A stretch of DNA of 64,000 bases from Morella rubra (lineage: Eukaryota > Streptophyta > Magnoliopsida > Fagales > Myricaceae). Where the stretch lies: the NCBI GenBank assembly GCA_003952965.2, contig CM025854.1:13705744-13769743 (forward strand), given 5' to 3'. Of the stretch, positions 23,325 through 33,552 are shown piece by piece. Numbering within the stretch: position 1 is the stretch's first letter; each line of letters opens with the position of its first letter. The translations under genes and the position numbers were made by a program. The notes beneath the pieces were generated by a model. It saw nothing but the letters and a program-made list of their open reading frames with translations, was not told the DNA's origin and searched no databases.

Positions 23325-23575
23325 ATGGCACCTTGGGCGCTAGTCTAATGGTTGGGAAATCGCCCTTTATGTGCTCGATGTACCAAGTTCGAGTCACACA
23401 GGCGTAGAGTTGATGCTCCTATTATCTAATCGAATCTAAGACTAACCGCACACAAGGCTGTGGAGTCGACATTGTGCGCACACCCAAAGAGAATTACTCT
23501 GTGGGGAACATTTAGGTGAGTAGGGTAGCTCTTCTGGTGGTTTAGACATTTAGTATATATATTTATGGGCACTAA
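23325..23575 (+). repeat. tRNA-derived SINE-like sequence, distal copy
   Basis: GGCGCTAGTCTAATGGTTGG (box A-like) and CCAAGTTCGAGTCAC (box B-like) lie about 40 bases apart, as in tRNA-derived SINEs. It is the duplicate of 20995-21245 and the better preserved of the two. Confidence 0.5.
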
Positions 23576-24857
23576 ACCAATGTCATCGCTCTTATTTTCA
23601 TTGTTGTTGGTGGTGTTGCTGGTGGTGCTGCTATTGCTGTAGGGAGTATAGTGTTTGCGAAACAACTTGCTAACTCCTGAGAAAATCAAAAGAAACAAGT
23701 TGCAACAATATTGGGAGCTTAGGAAAAAAAAAAAAGGGTGGTAACTTTGAAGCTTGTTTTGGTATTTCACTGTTCATATTAATTGACTAGGTGATTAATT
23801 ATAAGTAGAAGAGTTGATGTGAATGGGATCTGCTATTAAGATTTGGTGGTGGCGGTGCTGGTTGTCCTTGTCAAAGAAAGCTGGAATGTGCATGCGAACC
23901 TTAATTAGTAAATAAGACAAACCAATATAATCATGACTTACGTGCAGAAAATACCCCCTAAAGCTTTTTTTCTCGACTCAAATTCAGGCTTAATATTACA
24001 AGAAGAAAAGTAGTACAGCATTCATGCCATTGATCCACATTAAAGAGCCCTGCTTTGCAGGATGCATGTTAATCCATTACGTGAACATCTTCTTTCTAAT
24101 TACCTATCCCCCCTTTTTTCCCTCATCTCTTGGCACATGCATACCATCATGCATATCTATGGGCGGCAGGACAAAAGCTTTTTAATCATAACTCGTTTTA
24201 ACGATTCTAAGTAGTAGTGATCAATGCTTCACACACATCCAGAGAATAAAGATTAGGTAAGGCGCCATGTGATATTGGTATTTTGGCATCAAACCTAATG
24301 TGGCTTTTTTCCACCTAAATTAATTAAATTGCTACTTACCATGAGTTGAAATCAGAAGGGAAACTTGAGGTTTCACGTCAAATCATGGCAAGTGAGATTG
24401 TAACAAAGGAGGTCAGCTGGCATGGGTCCGGGAATTTGAGACTGATCTGCATGTAGAGACTTATATGTATACTTTTAAAATTAATGCTGCCGTTGCCTTT
24501 TAGTTGTGGCTCTAAGTGCTAATTAATTAATTTTTTGTTCGTAGTGGAATATATTAATCCAAACATGTCAAAGCAAATATTTAGATGATTGATTTAATCC
24601 CCAAAAGGCTAAAGGATAATCATTAATCTCACTTTGCAAACAAAAGGGACAATATATAACGTTTCTCATATATATTATCTTTGTTTCGAGGATGATCATA
24701 CTCTATAGCTATAATTTATAATAATCTACTGAAAAATTCAGAGAATGTGGTTTTCATGATTTTTATATCAAAAGCCCATAAATTGTGAATTCCCTTAATA
24801 CGAAAGATTAAAACAAAAATGTGAAAAGCAAGCTAGAAAGAACGTCCTGTTAGATCG

Positions 24858-24865
24858 TCCACAGT
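24858..24865. repeat. 8-bp target-site duplication of hAT element, left
   Basis: TCCACAGT here and CCCACAGT at 26171-26178 flank the hAT element; seven of eight bases agree. Eight bases is the hAT target length. Confidence 0.7.
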
Positions 24866-25559
24866 CAGAGGTGGAGCCACGTGTGGACCATGGGCGACAG
24901 CCACCCCCATGGCCTAAAAATTCCTTCATTTTTTTTTTTTTTTTTTTAAAAAAAAAATGTGTTAAGAGCCTAGCCTACCCCCAACAACCCAAGCCCACCC
25001 CCCAATGACCCAGCCCTAGTGAGATATTTACAGTGAGGGTGAGTGACGGAGACTCTGGCTGACTTTTGTGTAACGTCATGTGCGGCACAAAAAGCCCAAA
25101 ATATTATAATGTCTGTTTCGAGCAGCGGTTGCAATGGGATAGGTGGGGTTATCCACGTCAAGCGACCGAATCTCCACACGACCTCCCCAGTCCTTATATG
25201 CCCACTGGGCCACTAGTGCCCAACTCCATTACGATCGTGGGAGCGTGATCCCTCAATCGTTTTCAACGCGTGCTCTTTAAGAAATAAGCAAAACATCAAA
25301 ATACTTGTTTTGTCTCGCCATTTTAGGAAGAACATCATCAATGTAATTCAATATAATTTTGCTAAAATAAGTGAAGAATGATGTGTCATTCGAACAATAC
25401 ATACCCTATCACAATCCATTCAGATATTGGGAACGGAGAAACTTCACATGAGTTATAAACAGTGGCTGTATTGTATAAGCCAGCTGGTGTTCAAGAAAAC
25501 GTGACTAAGCAAACGAAAAAGTCACTCTCAACTCTTTTAACTATCAATATAATTTGAAA

Positions 25560-25735
25560 TAAGGTCTAAATTATCAATCTCACACATTGAGCCCTCCAAC
25601 TTCCACAATTAAACAAATTGCGATACGAGTTTGATAGTTGGATCTTTTTTAAGGCATAAAAATTGATGAAATTTGATAGTTAGTGAGTTCAATGTGTCAA
25701 AGATACTACTTGGGACCCCTGTTTGAGTGATAAAT
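25560..25735. mobile_element. MITE-family copy nested in the hAT element
   Basis: Left part CACACATTGAGCCCTCCAAC and right part GAGTTCAATGTGTCAAAGAT followed by GGGACCCCTGTTTGAG correspond to the two arms of the element at 18653-18940. Its outer ends are eroded. Confidence 0.45.
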
Positions 25736-25754
25736 TACCATTCTATGTTCATTG

Positions 25755-25982
25755 GTTTATCAGCTGATTGAGCTGGTATTGGTCTTACCAGTTGCGACTG
25801 CAACCGTTGAGAGAGTGTTCTCTGCGATGAAGTTAATTTATTAAAATTGATTTGCGTAATGAGATAGGAGATGAATGGATAAATGATAGTTTGGTAGTAT
25901 ACATCGAAAGAGAAATTTTTGAAACTATTGAGAACAAAATTATTTTACAACGTTTTCAAAATATGCAGTCTCGTATGATTTA
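25755..25982 (+). pseudogene. hAT transposase C-terminal dimerisation domain remnant
   Basis: The plus strand reads IELVLVLPVATATVERVFSA, the start of the hAT dimerisation domain. After a frameshift near 25845 it continues LRNEIGDEWINDSLVVYIER and EIFETIENKIILQRFQNMQS up to a stop at 25979-25981. This is the family's C-terminal end and resembles the TTF-type zinc-finger transposase group. The catalytic core upstream is absent. Confidence 0.85.
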
Positions 25983-26350
25983 ATTGCCACATCTCAATAT
26001 CAGCAAATAGTACGGTACGTGTATTTCAATATTTTTAGTGTTTTTAGCCTTAATTTTTCATATTTTAACTCTAAGATATTTCTTTCCATTACGTAGTAAA
26101 AAATTTTTTTTTGTCTTTTTTCTTTAGGAGTTCGACTCCCTTCAATTGGATTCCTGGTTTTGCCACTACCCACAGTCCAGAAAGTTCTGTTTTTGTGTTC
26201 TTTTCGTACTCATGCGGGCATGCATCTTCATCTTTTCAAATATTAGTTGGGGCTATGCTAACTTCTCCATAATTTTGGGGGAATGTAGCCACATCATGCA
26301 GGCGACATTGTACTGATTTTACAGATGTACTGGCTATTTTGACATATCTA

Positions 26351-26508
26351 CAAAACATAGATATGCTTAATTAATTACCGAAAAAATGAATACTAAACTA
26401 ACAAACACATCACAAAGGCCTCGAACTTACAAAACATAGATATGCTTAATTAATTACCGAAAAAATGAATACTAAACTAACAAACACATCACAAAGGCCT
26501 CGAACTTA
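26351..26508. repeat. perfect 79-bp tandem duplication
   Basis: The unit from CAAAACATAGATATGC to CCTCGAACTTA at 26351-26429 is repeated without a mismatch at 26430-26508. It lies within the 0.5-kb block found only in the distal copy of the LSH upstream duplication. Confidence 0.95.
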
Positions 26509-26630
26509 TTATGATAATAAACCGCGCTGAGATTTATCAATTAGTTTCTTGGAACGCCTCTTTCTTTCCTGCAAGAATTTGAAGATTTTCTTTTAAGACA
26601 ACTATAAATGATATGTTTTCGCCTAGAGTG

Positions 26631-26648
26631 ATATATATATATATATAT
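26631..26648. repeat. AT microsatellite
   Basis: A short uninterrupted run of alternating A and T. Confidence 0.8.
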
Positions 26649-26984
26649 CCGATGCCCCTGCAGCGAAAAATCTTGTCTTTAATTACCCCCACATTAAAGC
26701 TAGCTATTGTAAATTATTTTTGGGGAAGTCCTGATTTACAAAAGTTAATGTACTGGTACATATCTTAGAGGGACCGATCGAATTACTTATGTGTGACCCG
26801 ACTCTAACATAATATATGTCGATAACTACTGATTTTTTCAAAGCTTTTCTTCTTCCCCTCCAAGCACAACGGTTGGTTAATTAAAAGCATTGTTTGGGAA
26901 AAATGGCAATTTGATCAGAAAATAATGAACGTGAATTAGTATGATTACGACGCATACCAAATTAAGCAATGATCAAATAATGGA

Positions 26985-28129
26985 AATAGTCTTCACCCGT
27001 TTCTTTTATTATGAAGGTGCCGATCTATTAAATGTTCTTAATCTACTTGATTGCTTTAGGTGGAATTTGAGCATAGGTTCACTTTTCTTCACTAAGCTAG
27101 GTAATTCTTGGTGAGGACAAACTCACGTTAATTCTTGCAGTAAAAGGTTACCAGTAGGGGACAAGTTTTTCTTTCTATTTATTCAAAAGTCTCTCTCTCT
27201 CCCTCTCTCTAGTCACAAAGGAATTATCCTGAACTTTAGACTACCTTACTGCAATTGTGATGATCTGTCTGTTCTCTCTTTTCCGAAATGTTCGACTATC
27301 CATATATGTAGCCAATTGGATACAATTTAAACCATTCAACCTCATATATATAATAACTGAAGCTTAAATGATAATTTGAAATTCCCTATTTAGTATATAT
27401 TAATATCAATGGCAAGTTTCAAGATCTATACAGAGATTCATAATCATGTGTCTAAGAAATGCTCCATTAATAATGGCCGAGTTTATCTATCAAATATGTA
27501 ATCCTCTATTATTTATAATTACTTTTGATATATGGCTTTCAAAAAGGATCCTGTTTCTCACGTGAGAACGCTGCTTCATGTCTCCCTCATATATATTCAG
27601 ACCTTTTCGAGCCCTTAAAAGGTGCTTTTCTTTTAAGACAGTACTCCTAGACTATTTGCTTAGGTGGGAAAAAGAAATTAGTGCTCCAATTTGTCTCTTC
27701 GAATCATGCATAGCGATTTTATATAAGCTGGAAATTTCTAGAATTAGCTGAATATTGAGTAGTTATTAGATAAGAGTAGCCTAAAAAGCCAAAAGGAAAA
27801 CCCCATAGGAGGAAGAGCACAACCCAACAAAAGAGGCACAATAATAATTAGAAACAGTCGTGGCTTCAATTTGTTAACTAAACCACTTCATCACCTAAAT
27901 TTCTAGTCAAAATTATTCTTTTTCCTTCAACTATCTAGCTATTAGTTACTAAATACCTCGTCTCAGGAATTATTTCCCTTCATGATATATATCTGCAGTT
28001 AAAAACATTCCAAACAAATGATGTGACGTAAGTTCTTTTAGTATGCATGCGTGTTGAACACTACTCATATTTTAGTCTTTGTTAAGAAGAAAAAAGAGAG
28101 ACGACCGAGGATAATAGAACCCACCAAAT
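26985..28129. other. intergenic, no gene recognised
   Basis: AT-rich, with a CT-rich microsatellite at about 27190-27212. Nothing else recognised. Confidence 0.5.
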
Positions 28130-28145
28130 GAATAGAGTAACACTC
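28130..28145. repeat. 16-bp target-site duplication of the LINE, left
   Basis: GAATAGAGTAACACTC is identical to 33537-33552, which follows the LINE's A-rich tail. Length and position are typical of LINE insertion. Confidence 0.85.
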
Positions 28146-29304
28146 CCTGACCAAAAATGAGGACATCATCCGCATAGAGAAGATGAGAGAGTGGAGGCTC
28201 ACCATGGCTAAGCTGGAATCCTTTCAGTAAGGACATATCCCAAGCCCGGTCAAGGATTCTTGATAAGATTTTCATGCCCACGACAAAAAGGAAGGGAGAG
28301 AGGGGGTCGCCTTAGTGCAGCCCCCGAGTCGGGGTGAACAGCTCATGGGGGCTCCCCTCCAACAGGATAGAATAAGACATAGTGGATAAACATTCTTGAA
28401 TTCAAGAGAGCCACCAAGGGCTGAAACCGAACATTTTAAGGGCGAGGAGGATAAGGCCCCATTCCATTCGATCATAAGCTTTTGACTTGTCAAGCTTAAG
28501 AGCTAAACTGCCCTTTAGCCTTTTTTTATGACTCAGAGCATGAAAAATCTCATGGGCCAAGATAGAGTTATCTTGGATCAACCGCCCCTGGACGAAAGCA
28601 GACTACTGAACAGAAATCATGCAAGGCAGAAAGGACTTCAGTAGAGTTGCAAGGATCTTCGCAATAATTTTATAATTGACATTGCAGAGGCTGATCTTAA
28701 ACGGATGATCCACTTTCGGAATTAAGACTAGAAAGGTATGATTCATGGAAGGAAGCATAGAGCCAGTATTAAAAAAGTCTTGTACCATGTAGATGACATC
28801 AGCACTGACAATATCCCAATATGTCATGTAAAATAAAGCGGGCAAGCCGTCGGATCCCTAGGCTTTTGTGGGCCCCAGAGAGCGGATAGTTGCAAGAATA
28901 TCTGGTACAGTAGGAATGGAATCCAGAATAGCAACATCCACCGAAGTGACCACAGGGGTAATCAGGTCAACTAAGTCAAACGGGAGGGCCGGGTCGGAGG
29001 TGCAGAATAGGTCCCGAAAGTAGGAGGAGAAACACCGAACAATATTTTCCAGACCCATAGTCCAAGTATTATAAGAATTCTAAAGAGTGACAATGGGGTT
29101 GCGGTTACGCCGAACTAGGGTGCTCATATAATAAAACTTCGTGTTGAGATCCTTGGAGACTAACCACTGCACTTGAGAACGTTGACGCCATAGAGATTGT
29201 TCAAGAAGAAGTTGTTCATGAATAGTTGTCTTGAGAGCCAGTTCCAACTCGTTGTTGGTGGGAGTTGGATCAACTTGTTGCACAGTGTCTAGCAAACGGT
29301 TCAA
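28146..29304 (-). pseudogene. LINE ORF2 reverse transcriptase, broken
   Basis: Several minus-strand frames together read the LINE RT: LATIRSLGPTKA followed by DGLPALFYMTYWDIV (with stops), NHTFLVLIPKVDHPFKISLC, NVNYKIIAKILATLLKSFLP, AYDRMEWG-like text near 28470, GDPLSPFLFVVGMKILSRIL and finally HLLYADDVLIFGQ, the catalytic YADD box. The sequence stops ten residues after YADD, exactly at the left target duplication. Frameshifts and stops occur about every 250 bases. Confidence 0.87.
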
Positions 29305-30050
29305 AGACCAAAGATGGTCTTTTAATGAAACCGAAGTGGGGCCGATTCCACCTACGGAGAGCTTTCTTTATTGAATCCACTTTCAAAGCCAAAACTCATG
29401 CCCGAAACCCCGTAACAGGCAATCGCCAAGCAGACGCTATCGTAAAGAAGCTTCTCGGGTCCTGGACCCACATCTCCTCAAATTTGAATAGGCGACGAGA
29501 CAGTTGACTATGACCTAATGTGTTGAGTATCAGAGGAAGGTGATCTAAGGCCGCAGCAGGAACATGCAGTATTGAAGCATTCAGAAAAAGAAGACGCCAC
29601 AGGTGATTTCCCAGACCCCGATCAAGACGTTCTTGTATATTTGCACATCCATGACGCCCATTGTTCCATGTAAACAGGTTACTGTTGAAACCCAGATCAA
29701 TGAGTCCATTATCATGAATAAAGAGTTGAGGCCAGACCGAGAGGAACAAGCAAAGGGTAAGCGCCCACGCTTTTCCTGTTGAGAGGAGATAGCATTAAAA
29801 TCGCTAATCAGTACCCATGGTTCGGTAATGGAAGTATCAAGATTCACCAAAGAATCCTAAAAACGATGTTTTTCATGAATTGAGAGGGACCATAAACCAT
29901 GGACAATACAAAAGAAGTTTGAGGGAGAGCAGGGTACACTAAAACAGAAAGCACATTATGATTCAAACTCAGAATATGTACAGGGATAGATGGGCGCCAC
30001 AAAAACAACAAACTGCCTCTAGAACCGGCAGGCGGGATAGCAAAAAACAA
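29305..30050 (-). pseudogene. LINE ORF2 endonuclease region, broken
   Basis: The minus strand reads SFVLSMVYGPSQF, then TEPWVLISDFNAISSQQEKR (the GDFN-type motif of APE-like endonucleases, here SDFN), then DLGFNSNLFTWNN (GFxGxxFTW motif) and IQERLDRGLGN (RLDR motif), then LDHLPLIL (SDHxPL motif). Family role: nicking target DNA to prime reverse transcription. It lies across three frames and is not functional. Confidence 0.87.
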
Positions 30051-30399
30051 GTCAAAACCAAACTTTTGAATAGTAGAAGAAGTTTGGTTAAACTTAGCTT
30101 AGTTTCGTTTCGGAAAAACACAGTCGAGACTATAGTCCCCGATAAGGGCCCACAGGACTAGCTCCACCAAGGATTGGCCAAGACCTCAGCAGTTCCAAGA
30201 GATGAAAATCATGGTGTTGCGGGAGGCTATTCTAGGTCCGCCTCCTCCACCTGAGGATTCAGAAAATGCGTAAAGGGGTCCACAGCCCTAGCACATGCCA
30301 CAGCCTGAATAGCATTCTACATGTTATGATGGCGTGTCTGGGAGCACCGAAAAGCCGCAAGAGAATTCTTTGACTTAGAGACAATAGTAACAAGTGAAA

Positions 30400-31994
30400 T
30401 GCTTAGTGTCCTTCTTGGGTTATTCCAGTTCTTCTGGGAAGAATCCAATGATCTCTAGTAAGTCCTTCTTGGACCTCAGAAGAAAAGATCCAGCTGTTGG
30501 ATTCTTTTCAGAAGAACCTGGGAAAAATCCAGGAATGACACCAAGCATTGCTCTAGTAACAATTGGATCAGGTGCTGGGTCCCCCACGGATTCAGGTTCA
30601 ATTTTCATTGGAGGAATGGCTACAAAAGTCAGGAAAATTTTCTTATAGGCCACCCACGACTGAGCAGACTTATCATCCCACATCTTAGGCTTGCCTTTGG
30701 AAGCCCAAAGACCAGAATCCGTCGGCGGAAATGACCTAGGGTGCAAGGATACCGAAGGAGCTTTCGTTTTGCAATGAGAGAGGAGTGCACAGTTGCGAGG
30801 AGGAGGCAATACTGACATGTGTAGCTTGCGGGGTCCCAACAAGCAAGTCCAACACCTGTACCAAAGATGGTGAACAATGCAACTGATGAATATTCGGGGA
30901 CAGGGCAACTGTACCACACATTTTTGTGGGAAACTAAGGCACCAAAGTGGCCTCCGAGAGTTGGAGCGGCTGCTAGGGAGGGCGGAAGGGAACAAACTCC
31001 CTTTGAGGCAATTGAATCCTATCACACTGGGGAGAGGGCGTCGACATGTCACCAAATTCAGCAGACTTCCCAGTGGTATGAGCTGGGGAAGAGGACACCA
31101 ACAAGACAGCGGCAGGATGACAATCCGTGGGAAACATCTGGGCAGCATGGGTCGAAGGCACTACTAACTCTTCGATGGAGGGAGGAGTAAGGGTCAGAGT
31201 GGGAGGGAGGTGAACTAAGCAATCTTCAGCAAATTTGATGGCCTCTGCAGCTGGGATAGTGTAGTTGAGACATTGGAGTGGAGTTATTTTAGAGATGGAT
31301 GAAATATGTGAAAATGGAGTCTCAGTGTCCAGATCCAACACTGAGCGTGGAGAGGAATCTGCAGAGCTTGGAGAGGATGCCATGGTTGAAAATAACGGAG
31401 CGGGTGAGTTGAGACATGTAGAATGCACTTTTATAGGGTCTATCTGTGCATGGAGATGACGCCAAGCAGTCATAAGGGCATGGAGATTTGGTGAAAGTGC
31501 AGAAAGGCACTCTGATTCAGGTGCCTGCAGTGCAGTTAGGTTCGATAGGCCATCTACACATGGAGAGGCAGATGAGAGAGAAGAAAAGTCGGCTGAGAAA
31601 TGAGAGGGGAGAGGCATCGGGTAAGAAATAGAGGGAAAAATATAAGGTGAGGGAACTGGGTCGGTGACTATGGAAGGCGAGGGAGCTGGGTCGGTGACTA
31701 TAGGGGAAATGATTGGGAGATAGGCAACCTGTCAGTTGACGCATAGTGTAGCAGATTTGAGGAGATCGGCAGCCTGGCATCTAACACAAAGGGCAACAGA
31801 TTTGAGGGAGAGAGGCGTGTGTCAGGAGCTGTTGCAGGGGGCTCAAAACCCAAAATACCCTTGCAATGATTAATTGGGGCAGGGTGTAACGATAGCTGCT
31901 GGTCGAATGAGCGGCCTGGATCAAATATCGCCTGTGGAGCCTGAATTGGCACTACTGAGTGGACCGAAGACCCAGGGCAAAATCCAACCCGCAA
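30400..31994 (-). pseudogene. LINE ORF1 C-terminal, Pro/Ser-rich region, broken
   Basis: Frames at 30420-31148, 30973-31617 and 31698-31994 are rich in Pro and Ser and GC-richer than the surrounding DNA. They show no conserved domain apart from KPKMWDDKSAQSWVAYKK-type text near 30660. Position between the endonuclease and the LINE end supports ORF1 C-terminal identity; the assignment is by context. Confidence 0.5.
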
Positions 31995-32029
31995 AGGAGA
32001 GAGGGAATCCGAGCCGGTAGACTGTGAAT

Positions 32030-32331
32030 TTTCTGAGAGGTTTAGATTCTCTCTCTTTTCCTTTGGGTTTTTTTCCTGCTTTTCCTGCTCTTTTGCCCTT
32101 TCCTGCTTCTCACTTTTTTCACCCTCGTTGCATAATTCCTTGTCTCAATCTCCATGTTTTTTCTTGCCTCTCATTAGGCCTACCCCTACAACTCCAGTCC
32201 CTCCTTGCAGATAGCTTTTCCTCTCTTTTTTTGCCGTATTCCTGTCCATCTCCTCGGTTTCTAGTTATCTCAATTGAGTTTGTCAGTTTCCTTACTATAG
32301 CTCCCCTACTGCCGGTAGCCCTACCTTTAGG
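32030..32331 (+). other. LINE 5' leader, plus-strand segment
   Basis: Pyrimidine-rich, non-coding stretch directly before the ORF1 start at 32332. The orientation is opposite to the adjacent ORF1 C-terminal segment on the left. Confidence 0.5.
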
Positions 32332-32800
32332 ATGTCAACTTTTGAGGATGAGGTTGCACTCCTCACACGCCGAACAGAGGCCCTCTCTTGGGACTCTCTC
32401 CCTCAAAGATTGTCCATGGATCTGGATTCGGCACTGCAGCACTCCAGCCGTGTCTTTATCGGCAAACTTTTTGGGCTTCAACCGCCGGCAAAATCTGTGT
32501 TCTTGAATATTCTGCATACTGTCTGGAAATTTGCCGTTGATTTGCAGGTTGAGGCTATGGCCAATTCCATGTATAATTTCCATTTTTCTCACTGCGAAGG
32601 CAAGGATAGAGTTATGAATATGGTTCCTTGGAATTTTAAGGGCCATCTCCTGCTTCTCCAGCATTTGTCTCCAGAAATGACGCTGGATGAGATCGATCTC
32701 TCCTTCGCCACCTTCTGAATTCCATTGCGTGGCTTACCTATGGCCGACATGAATAAACATAATATTCGTCTCATTGGCGCCTCCGTCGACCAGTTACTGG
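32332..32800 (+). pseudogene. LINE ORF1 N-terminal domain (DUF4283-like)
   Basis: The plus frame starts MSTFEDEVALLTRRTEAL and holds VFIGKLFGLQPPAKSVFLNI, NSMYNFHFSHCEGKDRVMNM and VPWNFKGHLLLLQHLSPEMT. This is the DUF4283 pattern of plant LINE ORF1 proteins (GK(L), NxFxFxF, GxPWxFxxxLLxLxxL). A stop at 32716 interrupts it, and a further frame reads LRGLPMADMNKHN and LIGASVDQLLDM. The sequence is cut at about 32800, before the zinc knuckle. Confidence 0.8.
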
Positions 32801-32829
32801 ATATGGTATACGGATATGGATCCTATACC

Positions 32830-33216
32830 ATAAGGCATCAGCAGACCTTGAAAATTGTCTTGGAGCGTGTCTGTGAGCTTCATACGAGTAGGTAGGGCAT
32901 CCCACACAATTATCCATAGAAAAAAATTTAAACGTGCATGCATGTCTAACTTCCATAGGCATTTCCAATCAATGGGAGGGGAAGGTGCCGTCAAATGGTC
33001 ACCGTCCTGCAAGAGCAGTTGATATGCGGATTTAACTGAGAATCCGCTCAAAAGTTCAGGGGCCAAAATTACAAAGTCCTCCGCCGGAGAGACAAGAAGA
33101 CGTAATTGTAAAATTTGGGATGCTGAGGTGTGATCAAAGGTCTTTTCAATGAGGGCTCGATTCCAGAGTGAGGAATGTGGTATGAGGAAGTCTTGAACTC
33201 GAGACTGTGGATTCAT
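32830..33216 (-). pseudogene. LINE ORF2 zinc-binding domain (zf-RVT), inverted segment
   Basis: The minus strand reads LLSGFSVKSAYQLLLQDGDH, then WKCLWKLDMHARLNFFLWII and WDALPTRMKLTDT, the zf-RVT domain that follows RT in plant LINE ORF2. Its Cys-rich end is cut off. It lies between two plus-strand LINE segments. Confidence 0.85.
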
Positions 33217-33522
33217 CGTCTGTCAGGCCCTCGATCTTCTCCGTAAGTGTTCTTTTTGGTCTATCATCAAGCTTCCACGTGATGATGATAGTGTGGCTCA
33301 TTCAGTTGCAGCGTGGGCGGCAGCCCACTCTTTTGTTGGGGAAGTTCCCCCCTCCTTTCTCCTTGGTCGAGGCCTCTGGAAGTTTAACGGAACGAAACCC
33401 CCTTGATTGTTCCTTTTTTCTCTTAGCTTATCGTCTTTGTTCTGGGTTTGGTTTTTATTTTCTTTGTCTTAGTCCTGTATTTCTCTTATGTCTTTTCAAT
33501 ATATAAAATTAGTCGTTTCAGC
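33217..33522 (+). pseudogene. LINE ORF2 RNase H-like C-terminal end and 3' UTR
   Basis: The plus strand reads DDDSVAHSVAAWAAAHSFVG, resembling the last helix of the RNase H domain of plant LINEs, followed by a stop near 33403 and a T-rich 3' UTR. An A-rich tail follows at 33523-33536. Confidence 0.65.
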
Positions 33523-33536
33523 AAAAAAGAAAAAAA

Positions 33537-33552
33537 GAATAGAGTAACACTC
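33537..33552. repeat. 16-bp target-site duplication of the LINE, right
   Basis: GAATAGAGTAACACTC, identical to 28130-28145. Confidence 0.85.

Larger units (their letters stand above)
24866..26170 (+). mobile_element. hAT-superfamily element, internally deleted (1.3 kb)
   Basis: Starts CAGAGGTGGAGCCA, a typical plant hAT inverted-repeat end, and ends GGTTTTGCCACTA, its imperfect inverted counterpart (8 of 14 positions). It is flanked by an 8-base near-perfect duplication and absent from the paralogous site at 22553. Near the right end it encodes the hAT dimerisation domain. A long T-run followed by an A-run lies at 24925-24957. A copy of the MITE family is nested at 25560-25735. Most of the transposase is missing, so it is non-autonomous. 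Confidence 0.8.
22964..26984. repeat. distal copy of the tandem duplication upstream of LSH (4021 bp, expanded by insertions)
   Basis: Starts ATATGAGCTGCTTTCTGTTC at the end of the proximal copy and ends GATCAAATAATGGA. Relative to the proximal copy it carries a hAT element (24866-26170), about 0.5 kb at 26337-26830, and a 39-base insertion near 24042. Without these it is about 2.2 kb, as is the proximal copy without its Copia fragment. Confidence 0.92.
28146..33536 (+). mobile_element. LINE (non-LTR) retrotransposon with scrambled segments
   Basis: The insert is bounded by a perfect 16-bp direct repeat and ends in an A-rich tail (33523-33536), so by its tail it is plus-strand oriented. Segments alternate: 28146 to about 32020 is minus strand (ORF1 C-terminal part, endonuclease, RT to just past the YADD box); about 32030-32800 is plus strand (leader and ORF1 N-terminal part); about 32830-33216 is minus strand (zinc-binding domain after RT); about 33217-33522 is plus strand (RNase H-like end and 3' UTR). 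The segments complement each other without overlapping, as if from one LINE. The RT part after YADD, the ORF1 knuckle and most of RNase H are missing. Confidence 0.85.

Noticed and set aside
30867..31190. Plus-strand open frames in the LINE
   Set aside because: Antisense to the GC-richer ORF1 region of the inverted LINE segment; no domain.
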